Shown in pieces: positions 16,640 through 25,680 of a stretch of DNA of 64,000 bases; the stretch's first letter is position 1, and each line of letters begins with the position of its first letter. Origin of the DNA: Xaviernesmea oryzae (GTDB taxonomy: Bacteria > Pseudomonadota > Alphaproteobacteria > Rhizobiales > Rhizobiaceae). The position numbers were made by a program, and so were the translations under genes. The notes under the pieces are model-generated. The model made no database searches. It saw nothing but the letters and a program-made list of their open reading frames with translations, and was not told the DNA's origin. The stretch lies in assembly GCF_900177415.1 (NCBI RefSeq), contig NZ_FXAF01000002.1:682001-746000 (forward strand). Reading direction: 5' to 3'.

Positions 16640-18247
16640 TCAGCGATTTTTCCGGACGGTTTCCAGCTTGGTCTGCCAGACGGGGCTGATCTGGAACCCT
16701 TCGATGTCCGCCCGCTGGGCGACCGAATCGGTGACCTGCGAGATCGGCTGGATTGCTGGGATGCCTTCGGCGTAAAGCTGCTCGATCTCATGATAGAGCT
16801 TTGCCTGGGCGGCAGGATCCGCTTCCTGCAATGCGGCTTCGATTTTCTGGTTCAGCGCGTCGTCCTTGAAGGATACGCGCCAGCCCTGAAGCCCGGTCAG
16901 CTTCGCCTCGTCCCGGTTGTCGGGATTGTAGGCAAGGCTGCGCATGTCGCCGTCCGGATGGGAGATCTGGCCGCCGCTGCGGCCGACGATCAGTTCGAAG
17001 TTCCGTTCGCGCATCGGGCCGTAGACCTGTTCGCCGCTGCCGGTCAGGATCTTGGCCCTGATGCCGCCCTGGGCCAGCATGCTCTGCAACGCCACCGCCA
17101 GATTGTCGAACGGCGGCTCGGAGAGCGTGCGGATCGTCAAATCCAGGCCATCGGGATATCCCGCCTCCGCAAGCAACCCCTTGGCCGCCGCCACATCCAT
17201 CTTGATCTCGGGTTCGTAAGGCTCTTGCGCAAGGCCGACCTGGATCGGGCTGAGGTGCTTGACGCCGTAATAGGGCATCACCGTCTTGTTCAGCCCGTCG
17301 TAGTCGATGAGCTTCAGGATGGCTTCGCGAACCCTGGCTTTCGCGAGATTCTCGTTCTTCAGGGACATCGCGAGATAATAGAGCCCGTTGCCGGTCGCCG
17401 TCGTGACCTTGACGTCCTTGTTGCTCTCCAGCGATTTGAGATCGGCGGCGCCGAGCGAGTAGGCGATGTCGAGATCGCCCTTCTCGATCAGCAGGCGCTG
17501 ACTCTGCGCCTCCGGAATATGCCGCATCAGGACACGGGTCATGGCTGGCGCCGAACCCCAGTAATTGTCGTTGCGGGCGAGGATCGCCATTTCGTTCGGC
17601 CGCAGGGATTGCATGGTGAAGGCACCGGTGCCGGCGGAATTCGTGGTAAGCCATGCCGCACCGAGGTCTCCCGCCTTCTCGTGGCCGAGGACTTCCTTCT
17701 TGTCGAGCACGCTTCCCGTTCCGGCCATCGCGAGCGTCATCAGGATGATCTGCGGATCGATCGGCTGCAGGATGGCGATCTCGACAGTTTTTTCGTCGAC
17801 GGCGCGGAAACTCTGCGCTGCATTCTCGGCGGTATAGCCGCGCAGCCGAAGGTTCGTCGCCTGCGCCTGGTTGAGCTTCAGGACGCGCTCCAGCGACCAT
17901 ACGACATCGTCCGCAGTCACCGGATTTCCCGAGGCGAAGCGCAAGTCCGGCCTGAGACGAAACCGGATCGAGCGGCGATCGGCAGCGACTTCCCAGCTTT
18001 CCGCCAGGGCGGGAATGACCTTGGACCGCTGGACCGGATCGATGCCCACCAGCCCGTCGTAGAGATTGGCGAGTATCTGCACCCTCTCCTTGCTCGACGA
18101 TCCCGCGGGATCGAGGGTCAGCACGTTGGACATGGAAAAGCCGATCACGAGCTGGTTGGCCGGCGTTTCGGCAAAGGATGGCCCGTGCATGGACGTGAAT
18201 GCGATGATCGCGCAGGTCGCGCCGAGAAACAGGCTGCGTCGTTTCAT
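16640..18247 (-). CDS. ABC transporter substrate-binding protein, family 5 (DppA/OppA type)
   Basis: A 535-residue periplasmic protein with a Sec signal peptide (MKRRSLFLGATCAIIAF, cleavage near SFAET). The mature body is that of a family-5 binding protein (LTLDPAGSSSKERVQILANL, GNPVTADDVVWSLERVL, GLLAEAGYPDGLDLTIRTL). This family binds di- and oligopeptides, nickel, or in rhizobia plant oligosaccharides and sugar acids. No permease or ATPase gene follows; it is an orphan subunit here, placed 67 bases after a sugar-acid dehydratase gene, so a carbohydrate ligand is more likely than a peptide. Confidence 0.85.
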   Translation of the reverse strand: MKRRSLFLGATCAIIAFTSMHGPSFAETPANQLVIGFSMSNVLTLDPAGSSSKERVQILANLYDGLVGIDPVQRSKVIPALAESWEVAADRRSIRFRLRPDLRFASGNPVTADDVVWSLERVLKLNQAQATNLRLRGYTAENAAQSFRAVDEKTVEIAILQPIDPQIILMTLAMAGTGSVLDKKEVLGHEKAGDLGAAWLTTNSAGTGAFTMQSLRPNEMAILARNDNYWGSAPAMTRVLMRHIPEAQSQRLLIEKGDLDIAYSLGAADLKSLESNKDVKVTTATGNGLYYLAMSLKNENLAKARVREAILKLIDYDGLNKTVMPYYGVKHLSPIQVGLAQEPYEPEIKMDVAAAKGLLAEAGYPDGLDLTIRTLSEPPFDNLAVALQSMLAQGGIRAKILTGSGEQVYGPMRERNFELIVGRSGGQISHPDGDMRSLAYNPDNRDEAKLTGLQGWRVSFKDDALNQKIEAALQEADPAAQAKLYHEIEQLYAEGIPAIQPISQVTDSVAQRADIEGFQISPVWQTKLETVRKNR

Positions 18248-18314
18248 GTTACCTCCCGTTGATGTAGGGCGCAGCAGACCTCCCCCTGCGCCGGATATGG
18301 GCCGGCCGGGCCGG

Positions 18315-19463
18315 CTATTCCGCCAGGTTGGCGTCGATATATTCGAAGTTGATATCCTCCCCGATGCCGGGCGCCTGCGAGAGCCAGACGAAGCCCTCCT
18401 CGTCCATGGGATCGGGAATGGAGTTCAGATATTCCGGGCACGCATCGTAATCGAGGAATGGATGGAGCAAGCCGCGCTCGTACCAGCGGCAGTTCTTGGT
18501 GGCGGCCGAGATCGCGAGGTTTTCCGCTCCATGCCCGTGCACCTCGCAATTCATGCCGAAGCTCTCGGCCAGATGCATGGTCTTGAGTGCCGGGGTGATG
18601 CCGCCGACATCCTCCACGCCGGTGCGCAGGATGTCGCAGGCTCCCGCCTTGATCCACTCGGCGCGGTGCTTGTACTTGCCGCCCATGGATTCCGGCCCGA
18701 TGACGGGGATCTTCAGTTCCGCGGCGAGCCACGCGTAGGACGACATGGACTGCTCGTCCATCACCTCCTCGATCCAGGCGAAGTTGAGGGCCTCGAGGCC
18801 CTTGCCGAGCTCGTAAGCCTCCTCGCGCGAATACCAGTGATAGGCGTCCAGCATCAGCGGCACCCTGGGCCCGACGGCTTCGCGAACGGCCGCACAGGCC
18901 TTCAGGTCCATCTCGATATTGGGCGACCAGCTCACCGGCGGCATCCAGGTGTGGAGCTTGATGGCCTGATAGCCGCGCGCGACCAGTTTTTCGGCAAAAC
19001 GGCCGTAGTCCTCCGGCGTCGCGAGGCCGCCTTCCAGCTCGTCGCCGCACATGATCGAGCCGTAGGCGGGCACCTTGTCCCGGTAGGACCCGATGATCTT
19101 GTAGACCGGAGCCCGGAGCAGATGCCCGGCGAGATCCCAGAGGGCGCAGTCGACGATGGCGAGCGTGCGGTCGCTGAGCTGCCCGCCGCTGCCGCGCTGC
19201 CAGTGAGCGAGATCCTGCCAGAGCATTTCCCGCGCGAGCGCGTCCTGGTTCAGCACGACGGGGCGGATGAAGCGGTCGAGCAGATGCGGCCGAAGCTGCT
19301 CGGGGCTGCCGAATGCATGGCCTTTCGTGCCGTCCTCGCAGGTGAGCGTCAGCAGGGATTTTTTCACCCGGCGCGCCGGCCCCGGGTGCGCATGCCCGTC
19401 GCTGTCGAGCTCCTCGTGCGTCGTATACCAGAAGGTCCGGACGCTGGCATCGATGATCTTCAT
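18315..19463 (-). CDS. Enolase-superfamily dehydratase (mandelate racemase/muconate lactonizing type)
   Basis: A 382-residue enolase-superfamily enzyme. The N-terminal capping domain (1-125) precedes a TIM barrel with Lys169-Leu-His171 at the end of the second strand, metal ligands Asp206 (LMLDAYHWY), Glu232 (WIEEV) and Glu258 (GPESM), and a likely general-base His309 in VHGHG. Members with such residues dehydrate acid sugars. Next to a GH105 gene and a GntR regulator, a pectin-derived sugar acid is plausible, but the exact substrate is open. GAGGGAGAAG lies just before the ATG. It is divergent from the GntR gene. Confidence 0.83.
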   Translation of the reverse strand: MKIIDASVRTFWYTTHEELDSDGHAHPGPARRVKKSLLTLTCEDGTKGHAFGSPEQLRPHLLDRFIRPVVLNQDALAREMLWQDLAHWQRGSGGQLSDRTLAIVDCALWDLAGHLLRAPVYKIIGSYRDKVPAYGSIMCGDELEGGLATPEDYGRFAEKLVARGYQAIKLHTWMPPVSWSPNIEMDLKACAAVREAVGPRVPLMLDAYHWYSREEAYELGKGLEALNFAWIEEVMDEQSMSSYAWLAAELKIPVIGPESMGGKYKHRAEWIKAGACDILRTGVEDVGGITPALKTMHLAESFGMNCEVHGHGAENLAISAATKNCRWYERGLLHPFLDYDACPEYLNSIPDPMDEEGFVWLSQAPGIGEDINFEYIDANLAE

Positions 19464-19556
19464 ACTTCTCCCTCACGTGGCCTGCGCAAGCTTGCAGGCT
19501 ACTCACTTGTCAGCTTGGAGGCGACGTAGTCAGCCTGCATCGCCGAGACATCAGAC

Positions 19557-19571
19557 TACATGACCCATGTA
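19557..19571. promoter_or_regulatory. Putative GntR operator in the divergent intergenic region
   Basis: The inverted repeat TACATG-N3-CATGTA lies between the dehydratase start (19463) and the GntR start (19782). FadR-type GntR proteins bind short palindromes of this size, so it is a good candidate for the site controlling both directions. The rest of the 318-base gap contains nothing else I can support. Confidence 0.5.
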
Positions 19572-19781
19572 ATATGACAACGCTAAGTCATCGTTGAGAG
19601 TGCGTCAAGACCGGAAAACGCAATGAAAGACCGCCGCCCTGCGAAGGATGCGCGCCATTTCACCGATCTTCATGTTACGGAAAGCGACTTCGCCATGTTT
19701 CGATTGCACTCGCGCGGCAATCTGCAGTATGACAAGTGGCACACGCAGTCAGCTAGGTTATCAAGAAGTGGAGGAGAGCGG

Positions 19782-20567
19782 ATGAGGGATCTGATCGAGC
19801 AGGAAAGCGACAACAACCTGGTCGATCTCGTCGGCCATTCGCTCGTCATGCAGATCGTCACGGCGCTCCGGCGCGACATCGAGTGTGGAACGGTCAAGCC
19901 GGGCGACAAGCTGCCGAGCGAGAACGAACTGACGCGGCTTCATTCGGTCAGCCGCGCCGTCATTCGCGAGGCCGTCGCCATCCTCCGCTCGGAAGGGATG
20001 CTGGAAGCGCGCCGTGGCGTCGGCGTTTTCGTCGTCGATGCCGAACAGCGGGGCCAGCCTTTCAGCGGCCTGTCTCTGGAGCGGATTTCCTCGGTTATCG
20101 AGCTTCTGGAATTGCGCGCCGCCTGCGAAACCGAGGCGGCCGCTCTGGCCGCGGCACGCCGCTCGCCGGCGCAACTGGAGGCGATCCTCGAACTGCACCG
20201 CAAGATCGGCGCCAATCTCGAAAAAGGCCTTTCGACCCGAGAGGCCGATTTCGCGCTTCATCTGGCGATCGCCGATGCCACCCAGAACCGCCGTTTTTCC
20301 GAACTCCTCCGGCTCATCAAGCCGGGCATCATCATGGACCGCGACCTTCAGGGCGGCCGCCATCCCGATGCGCTGCCGCCGAACCGCCATCTGCAGGAAG
20401 AGCACGGCCTGATCGTCAATGCCATCTTCGCGGGCAAGCCTGCGGAAGCGCGTGATGCCATGAGGGCGCATCTGCAGGGAAGCCTCAGCCGCTACAAGAC
20501 CCTCCTGATCGAACGGGTTTCCGACCCCATCCGGCCGGCTGCAGGCCGCCTCGATCACGGCGGCTGA
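19782..20567 (+). CDS. GntR-family regulator, FadR subfamily
   Basis: A 261-residue regulator. Residues 22-88 form the winged helix (QIVTALRRDIECGTVKPGDK, SRAVIREAVAILRSEGMLEA) and about 105-235 the FCD ligand domain, with the metal-binding histidine pattern in DFALHLAIADAT and NRHLQEEHGLIVNAI. Such proteins often respond to uronates or sugar acids. The start at 19782 has a strong GGAGGAGAG; the frame is open further upstream but without a binding site. It is 59 bases before the GH105 gene and probably cotranscribed with it. Confidence 0.87.
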   Translation: MRDLIEQESDNNLVDLVGHSLVMQIVTALRRDIECGTVKPGDKLPSENELTRLHSVSRAVIREAVAILRSEGMLEARRGVGVFVVDAEQRGQPFSGLSLERISSVIELLELRAACETEAAALAAARRSPAQLEAILELHRKIGANLEKGLSTREADFALHLAIADATQNRRFSELLRLIKPGIIMDRDLQGGRHPDALPPNRHLQEEHGLIVNAIFAGKPAEARDAMRAHLQGSLSRYKTLLIERVSDPIRPAAGRLDHGG

Positions 20568-20626
20568 GGCCGGCACACAACGGCAAGCCGTCCCTGAAAT
20601 ATCGAACCTGCGGCTCATCCCGGAGA

Positions 20627-21751
20627 ATGCCCATGCACCCAAAGCTTCGCCAGCCGACGCGTTTCCTTTCCCGCGACGAAGTCACCGCTCTGATCAGGCG
20701 CCTGACCGACAACCTCGTCAACATAAGGGACGAGACTGGCGAGTTCCTCCTGCGCCTCGAAGACGGACGCGTCATCGACACCAAGGGCTGGGCCGGCTGG
20801 GAATGGACGCACGGCATAGGCCTCTACGGGCTCTATAAATTCTGGCAGCTGACCGGCGACACGCAGACGCTGGATATCATCACCGAATGGTTCGACACGC
20901 GCCTGAAGGAAGGCACGCCCACCAAGAACATCAACACCGTGGCGCCGTTTCTGACCCTCGCCTGCCTCTACGAACGAAACCCTTCGCCGGCATGGGCCGC
21001 CTATCTCGAAACCTGGGCGGAATGGGTGATGCACGGCCTGCCGCGCACCCGGGAGGGCGGCTTCCAGCACATCGTCTACAATTCCTTCAACGACCAGCAA
21101 ATGTGGGACGACACGCTGATGATGAGCGTCATGCCGCTCGCCAAGATCGGCCTCGTGCTCGGCCGGCCGGACTATGTCGAGGAAGCGAAGTACCAGTTCC
21201 TCGTTCATGCGCAATATCTGGCGGATCGCAAATCCGGCCTCTGGTTTCACGGCTGGACCTTTGACGGCAACCACAACTTTGCGTCTGCACTCTGGGCGCG
21301 CGGCAATTCCTGGATCACGGTCGCCATCCCGGAATTCATCGAACTTGTCGACCTGCGGGAGGGCGATCCTCTCCGCCGCCACCTGCTCTCGGCGCTTGAG
21401 CGACAGGCGGCCGCCCTGAAAGCCTGCCAGCATCCGTCAGGCCTCTGGCATACCCTGCTCGACGATCCCGACAGCTATCTTGAGGCATCCGCCACGGCGG
21501 GATTCGGATACGGGCTGATGAAAGCCGTGAGGAAACGCTATCTGCCCTCGGAATACCTCGAGACTGCGGAACGCGCGGTAAAGGCGGTGGTCGCCAACAT
21601 CGACCGGAACGGCGAACTGAAGCAGGTCTCCTTCGGCACGGCGATGGGCGACACGCTCGACTACTATCGCAATATCAAGCTGACATCGATGCCCTATGGT
21701 CAGGCCATGGCGATGCTCTGCCTTTCCGAACTGTTGCGCGCCTATATCTAG
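20627..21751 (+). CDS. Glycoside hydrolase family 105 (unsaturated uronyl hydrolase), copy 1
   Basis: A 374-residue (alpha/alpha)6-barrel enzyme. The family signature is QQMWDDTLMM, with Asp162 as the probable catalytic acid, followed by ARGNSWITVAIPEFIE and a C-terminal TSMPYGQAMAMLCL. GH105 enzymes remove the terminal 4,5-unsaturated galacturonosyl residue left by pectate or rhamnogalacturonan lyases. There is no signal peptide, so it acts on imported oligosaccharides. Its TAG stop shares the four bases CTAG with the stop of the convergent gene. Confidence 0.87.
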   Translation: MPMHPKLRQPTRFLSRDEVTALIRRLTDNLVNIRDETGEFLLRLEDGRVIDTKGWAGWEWTHGIGLYGLYKFWQLTGDTQTLDIITEWFDTRLKEGTPTKNINTVAPFLTLACLYERNPSPAWAAYLETWAEWVMHGLPRTREGGFQHIVYNSFNDQQMWDDTLMMSVMPLAKIGLVLGRPDYVEEAKYQFLVHAQYLADRKSGLWFHGWTFDGNHNFASALWARGNSWITVAIPEFIELVDLREGDPLRRHLLSALERQAAALKACQHPSGLWHTLLDDPDSYLEASATAGFGYGLMKAVRKRYLPSEYLETAERAVKAVVANIDRNGELKQVSFGTAMGDTLDYYRNIKLTSMPYGQAMAMLCLSELLRAYI

Positions 21752-22767
21752 GCCGCAGCCCTCGCAAGCTCGTCGATATTCGCAAGGTCGAGCGGCCGTT
21801 TGCCGTCTTCGATCTCATGGATCATCTCGATGAGGCGCGCCGTCATAGGCGTCGGCACACGCGATTCCCGGCCGATCTCGACGACCGGCAGCAACTGCGC
21901 GTCGACCTCCGTCCGGCGTTTGCGGATCGCCAGATCCCGCCAGATTCCGGTATGGGATTTCACAGACTGGCGGTTATGCGCGACCATCTCGTCGAAGGAT
22001 GCCTTCGTCTGCTCCGGCGTGGCCAGAGGACCGAAGGCCGCGGGATCGAAACCGTCGAAGGCTTCCGGCCTGACATTGTTGATGGCGGCGACCGTCGCCA
22101 CTTCCAGCGCGAGCCTGCGCAGGACCGGCCGCGCGGCCGGGTTGCCGAGCACGTCCGCGATACTGTCATTGGTGAGCGCCGTGCCGAACAGCAACGCGCC
22201 GTAGATCAGCTTGCCCCAGAGGAAGCCCCATATGTTGTTGGTGATCAGCGCCTTCGGTTCGAGATGCCTCATCAACTGGTAGATATCTTCGGCGCGGTCC
22301 GTGAACCGCCCATCCAGCTCGCCGATGACGACCGCACCGCGGCCACTATACTGAACGACGCCCGGCTCCAGATAATCCGCGCCGAAATTGACGAAGCAGC
22401 CGATGACGCGATGGTCGCCGGCAATGCGGGCGATCACCCTCTCGTTCAGTCCGTTCTGGGCCGAGACGACATAGCCGTCGGCGGCGAGATGCCGGACGAG
22501 CGCCTTGGCCGCCTCTTCCGTGTGATGGGCTTTGACGCAGAGAAAGGTGCGCTGATACTCGCCCTCGACCTCCTCCGGCAGGCAGGCTTTCGCCCTCACC
22601 ACCTCCTCGAAGACCGGGCCGACGATCTTCAGGCCTTTCCCGTTGATCGCGTCCACATGCTCCCGGGCGCTGTCGACGAAGATCACCTCTTCGCCTGCCC
22701 GGATGAGGGCGGCGCCAAGCGTTCCGCCGATCGCGCCGGCGCCCCAGATCAGGATCGGTTGGCTCAT
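21748..22767 (-). CDS. 2-dehydropantoate 2-reductase family oxidoreductase (PanE/ApbA)
   Basis: A 339-residue NAD(P)-dependent dehydrogenase. The Rossmann motif ILIWGAGAIGGTLGAALIRAG opens the protein and the C-terminal ApbA domain (KLIYGALLFGTALTNDSI, onward) follows. Classical PanE reduces ketopantoate to pantoate for pantothenate synthesis, but this superfamily includes many reductases of other 2-keto acids. Given the catabolic surroundings and absence of panB/panC, a catabolic role is equally likely. The ATG at 22767 follows GGAGGAGC. Confidence 0.8.
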   Translation of the reverse strand: MSQPILIWGAGAIGGTLGAALIRAGEEVIFVDSAREHVDAINGKGLKIVGPVFEEVVRAKACLPEEVEGEYQRTFLCVKAHHTEEAAKALVRHLAADGYVVSAQNGLNERVIARIAGDHRVIGCFVNFGADYLEPGVVQYSGRGAVVIGELDGRFTDRAEDIYQLMRHLEPKALITNNIWGFLWGKLIYGALLFGTALTNDSIADVLGNPAARPVLRRLALEVATVAAINNVRPEAFDGFDPAAFGPLATPEQTKASFDEMVAHNRQSVKSHTGIWRDLAIRKRRTEVDAQLLPVVEIGRESRVPTPMTARLIEMIHEIEDGKRPLDLANIDELARAAA

Positions 22768-22981
22768 GCCCAAGCTCCTCCAGCAATGCGCGCGGCCCGT
22801 GATCGCTGCCGATCTGCGCAGCTACGAGGGTTATCCCGCACCCTGTAGTCGGGTCAAGCGGGTCGCCGCGAGAGGCTGCCTGATTGCCGAAATTCGAACG
22901 AAGCGGACGAAATATAGCGCTTTTCGGCAACGCCCGACCTTGCGATATTGCGCAGGAAACTCCCTGCGGGATCGAGACCCC

Positions 22982-23326
22982 ATGGCCTACATCATTACCG
23001 AACCCTGCATCGACGTGAAGGACGGCGCCTGCACCGCGGCCTGTCCCGTCGATTGCATCTACGAAGGCGGGCGGATGTTCTACATCCATCCGGACGAATG
23101 CATCAATTGCGGCCTCTGTCTTTCCATCTGTCCCGTCGATGCGATCGCCTACGACGAAGAGGCCACGGAGGCCCAGACGGCCTTCATTCCGGTGAACCGG
23201 GATTATTTCGGGCCGGCGGTCACCGGCCTTGGCTCTCCCGGCGGCTGGGACAAGAGCCGCACGCGCGCCCTCGACCATCCGGCCGTCGCCGCAGTCCCCG
23301 CCAGGGCGGCAGCACCCTCACATTAG
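22982..23326 (+). CDS. Ferredoxin, 7Fe (3Fe-4S/4Fe-4S) type
   Basis: A 114-residue ferredoxin starting MAYIITEPCIDVKDGACTAA. Cysteines 9, 17, 21, 25, 40, 43, 46 and 50 match the 7Fe Azotobacter FdI/FdxA pattern: Cys9, 17 and 50 for a 3Fe-4S cluster and Cys21, 40, 43 and 46 for a 4Fe-4S cluster. The extra cysteine seen after the first one in many homologues (CxxC) is Val12 here. The tail after residue 80 is Ala/Pro-rich. It should carry electrons in the cytoplasm; its partner is unknown. Its stop overlaps the stop of the convergent amidohydrolase gene. Confidence 0.87.
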   Translation: MAYIITEPCIDVKDGACTAACPVDCIYEGGRMFYIHPDECINCGLCLSICPVDAIAYDEEATEAQTAFIPVNRDYFGPAVTGLGSPGGWDKSRTRALDHPAVAAVPARAAAPSH

Positions 23327-24726
23327 CTTTTCGCCCAGCCCGAGTAATAGGCGCGGGTGGCGGCGATGAGCTTGCCGCAACGCTCCCGTTCCGCCGTCAG
23401 CCGCGGCAGGTCGGCTTTCGCCTGTGCCACGAGCTCCCTGCGCGCCGCATCGAAATCGACCGTCAGAAGCTTGCCGTCCCGCATGACAGGACGGCCGGCG
23501 ACATGAAGTCCTTTAGCGCGGGCTGCCGACATGCGCGTCAGCAGCACCTCCGCCTCGTCGAGATCATCGAAAAGGCTGTCCTCGATCAGCCCGGCGTAAT
23601 CCACCACCGTGAAATCCTGATCCAGCGGCGCATTGACCACGATCGAACCGGTCCTGATCGCGGCATCGAAGATCGCCGCGGCGGTGAAATCCCTCGTCAG
23701 CCCGCGCCCGCCGTGGAGGAAATAGAGAAGGCGCATTTCCCGCCAGAGGTCCTGGTCGTCGTCGAAGGCGCTGCCGTCGAGGCCGATGCCGAAGCGAAGG
23801 CCGCTCCGGGCGGCGTCCGCCAGAGGCGCGACGCCGGAGCGCAGGCGCAGGTTGGCGGAAGGATTCGAGACGAGCTGGACGCCGCGCTCCGCCAGCAACT
23901 CGTACTCCTCCGGCCGGAGCTGCACGCCATGCGCCACGGCAAGCCGCGGCGAGAGGAAACCGATCTCGTCCAAATGCCGGACGATCCCTTGCGGAAAGCG
24001 GCGGTCGAGCCACAGTCGCTGCCGCGGGCTTTCCAGAAGATGCATGTGTATCCGCCGGCCGTTTGTGGCGGATGCCTCGGCGATCGCCTCGAGCAGCGCA
24101 TCGGAACACCATTGCGGCCCGACCGGACCATATTGAACGTCCACCAGGGGATTGGCGTTAGCCGCGGCAACGGCATCCACCGCCGCCATCTGCTCCCGGA
24201 AGGGAGCATAACGGGGAGCGGTCGGCGACAGCGCCTCCCAGTCTTCGGGGTTGAGGAACGGCCTCAGCCTTTCCGGACCGCCGTCATAGGCCCAGGCATC
24301 GTGATCGAGCAGCGGACAGGAAAGACCGACGCGAATGCCGACCTCGCCCGCTGCGCGGATCACCTGCAGAGCCTCGTCCACCAGCCGCGCCGCGTTCAGC
24401 GAATTGTGGCAATGGATCGTCGCGCCGATCCCCGTTTTCGCCAGTCGCGCAAAGGCGACCAGCGCCTCCAGATAGGGATCGGTGCGGGGCCTCAGCCGCA
24501 TCGTCGGTATCCAGGCCTCCAGCGCATCGTCGACGCTGCCGAAATCGAGCGTCCGGATGCCGTAGCCATGATCATGGGCGTTGACCGGCATGGGCAGTAT
24601 CAGGTCGCCGGAAGCAAGCGGAATGTCCGCCGCTGCCGCAGGCCGGGCTGCGAGCGCCGCCTCGCCGCGGAACGCCTTTTCGTGTCCCGGCCGGGGCAGG
24701 AAGCGTATGTCCCCCTTTGCCGTCAC
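23323..24726 (-). CDS. Amidohydrolase family protein (cytosine deaminase/ATZ-TRZ-like)
   Basis: A 467-residue metal-dependent hydrolase. Metal ligands are visible as the HxH in PVNAHDHGYG, histidine pairs in IHMHLLES and AVAHGVQL, and the aspartate in FGIGLDGSAF. A beta-sandwich flanks the barrel at both ends (GRPVMRDGKLLTVDFDAARR). This pattern fits hydrolytic deaminases and dechlorinases acting on N-heterocycles. It starts with GTG overlapping the LysR stop (GTGA) and is the last gene of the eight-gene operon. The substrate is unknown. Confidence 0.82.
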   Translation of the reverse strand: MTAKGDIRFLPRPGHEKAFRGEAALAARPAAAADIPLASGDLILPMPVNAHDHGYGIRTLDFGSVDDALEAWIPTMRLRPRTDPYLEALVAFARLAKTGIGATIHCHNSLNAARLVDEALQVIRAAGEVGIRVGLSCPLLDHDAWAYDGGPERLRPFLNPEDWEALSPTAPRYAPFREQMAAVDAVAAANANPLVDVQYGPVGPQWCSDALLEAIAEASATNGRRIHMHLLESPRQRLWLDRRFPQGIVRHLDEIGFLSPRLAVAHGVQLRPEEYELLAERGVQLVSNPSANLRLRSGVAPLADAARSGLRFGIGLDGSAFDDDQDLWREMRLLYFLHGGRGLTRDFTAAAIFDAAIRTGSIVVNAPLDQDFTVVDYAGLIEDSLFDDLDEAEVLLTRMSAARAKGLHVAGRPVMRDGKLLTVDFDAARRELVAQAKADLPRLTAERERCGKLIAATRAYYSGWAKS

Positions 24727-25646
24727 CGTTTTATCACCTCCGCGATCTGTTCGGCGAATTTCCCGAGATCGGCGCTCATGGCCTCGATCACCGCCTCGGT
24801 GGCATGGGTGAGCTGCCTCTGGCGCGGCGCCACGATGCCGACTTCCATGTTCTGCAGGCGGGAGCCGGCGATCGGCAGCGCCACCACGTCGCCTGCCTTC
24901 AGCTCCTTCAGCAGGCCGAGCGGCGTGAAGAAGGCCACCCCTTCCCCCGAAAGGATCAGCGGCTTCAGCATCATCTGGTTGTTCGTGGCGACGAAGGTGC
25001 GTCCCACACGGTCCAGCGAGGCGAGTTCGACGGCGATCATCGAACTCATCACCTCGTTGTCGAGCTGCAGCAGCAGCTTGAACTGCGCGCATTCCTGCAA
25101 GGTGGCGCTCTTCTGCCGGGCGAGCGGATGATGGCGCGCGACTATCACCATCAGCGGCATGCGCACGCCGTAGACGAGCTTGATGTCGTGCGGCCGCGCC
25201 AGATCGAAGGTGATGCCGATGTCGCAATCCCCGTCAGCGACGAAATGAAAGATGTTGTTGAAATTGTCCGCCCGGATGCGGAAGTCCACCGCCGGGTTCT
25301 TCTGGTGGAAACCCGCAACGAATTCCGGCAGGAACTGCACCGCAAGACTGTCGAGACAGGCGATATGGACGCGCCCCGTCCGCTTGCCCAGAAGGTCTCC
25401 GAGATCGGATTTCATGATCTCGTAGTGCTGCATGGTCTCCTTGGCATGTTTCAGCACCACCTTGCCGGCGGCAGTCAGCCGTAGGCCGTCGGAAAAGCGC
25501 TCGAACAGCGGCATGCCGAGCTCGTCCTCCAGCTTGCGGATCTGCCGGCTGACGGCGGAGGTCGCCACGTGCAGTTCCTCGGACGCCTTCCGGATCGAAC
25601 CGGAGCGAGCGACTTCTATGAAATATTTCAGGATACTGGCGTGCAT
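24723..25646 (-). CDS. LysR-family transcriptional regulator
   Basis: A 307-residue LysR regulator. The N-terminal helix-turn-helix (ILKYFIEVARSGSIRKASEE, then ATSAVSRQIRKLEDELGMPL) is followed by the substrate domain starting near residue 90 (GRVHIACLDSLAVQFLPEF). The start at 25646 has GGGGGA six bases upstream; an in-frame ATG at 25673 lacks a binding site. Most LysR genes are divergent from their targets; this one lies inside the operon, between the crotonase and amidohydrolase genes, and probably controls the promoter near 31.8 kb. Confidence 0.87.
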   Translation of the reverse strand: MHASILKYFIEVARSGSIRKASEELHVATSAVSRQIRKLEDELGMPLFERFSDGLRLTAAGKVVLKHAKETMQHYEIMKSDLGDLLGKRTGRVHIACLDSLAVQFLPEFVAGFHQKNPAVDFRIRADNFNNIFHFVADGDCDIGITFDLARPHDIKLVYGVRMPLMVIVARHHPLARQKSATLQECAQFKLLLQLDNEVMSSMIAVELASLDRVGRTFVATNNQMMLKPLILSGEGVAFFTPLGLLKELKAGDVVALPIAGSRLQNMEVGIVAPRQRQLTHATEAVIEAMSADLGKFAEQIAEVIKR

Positions 25647-25680
25647 AACGTCCCCCGATATCCTGAAATTCATACCATGC

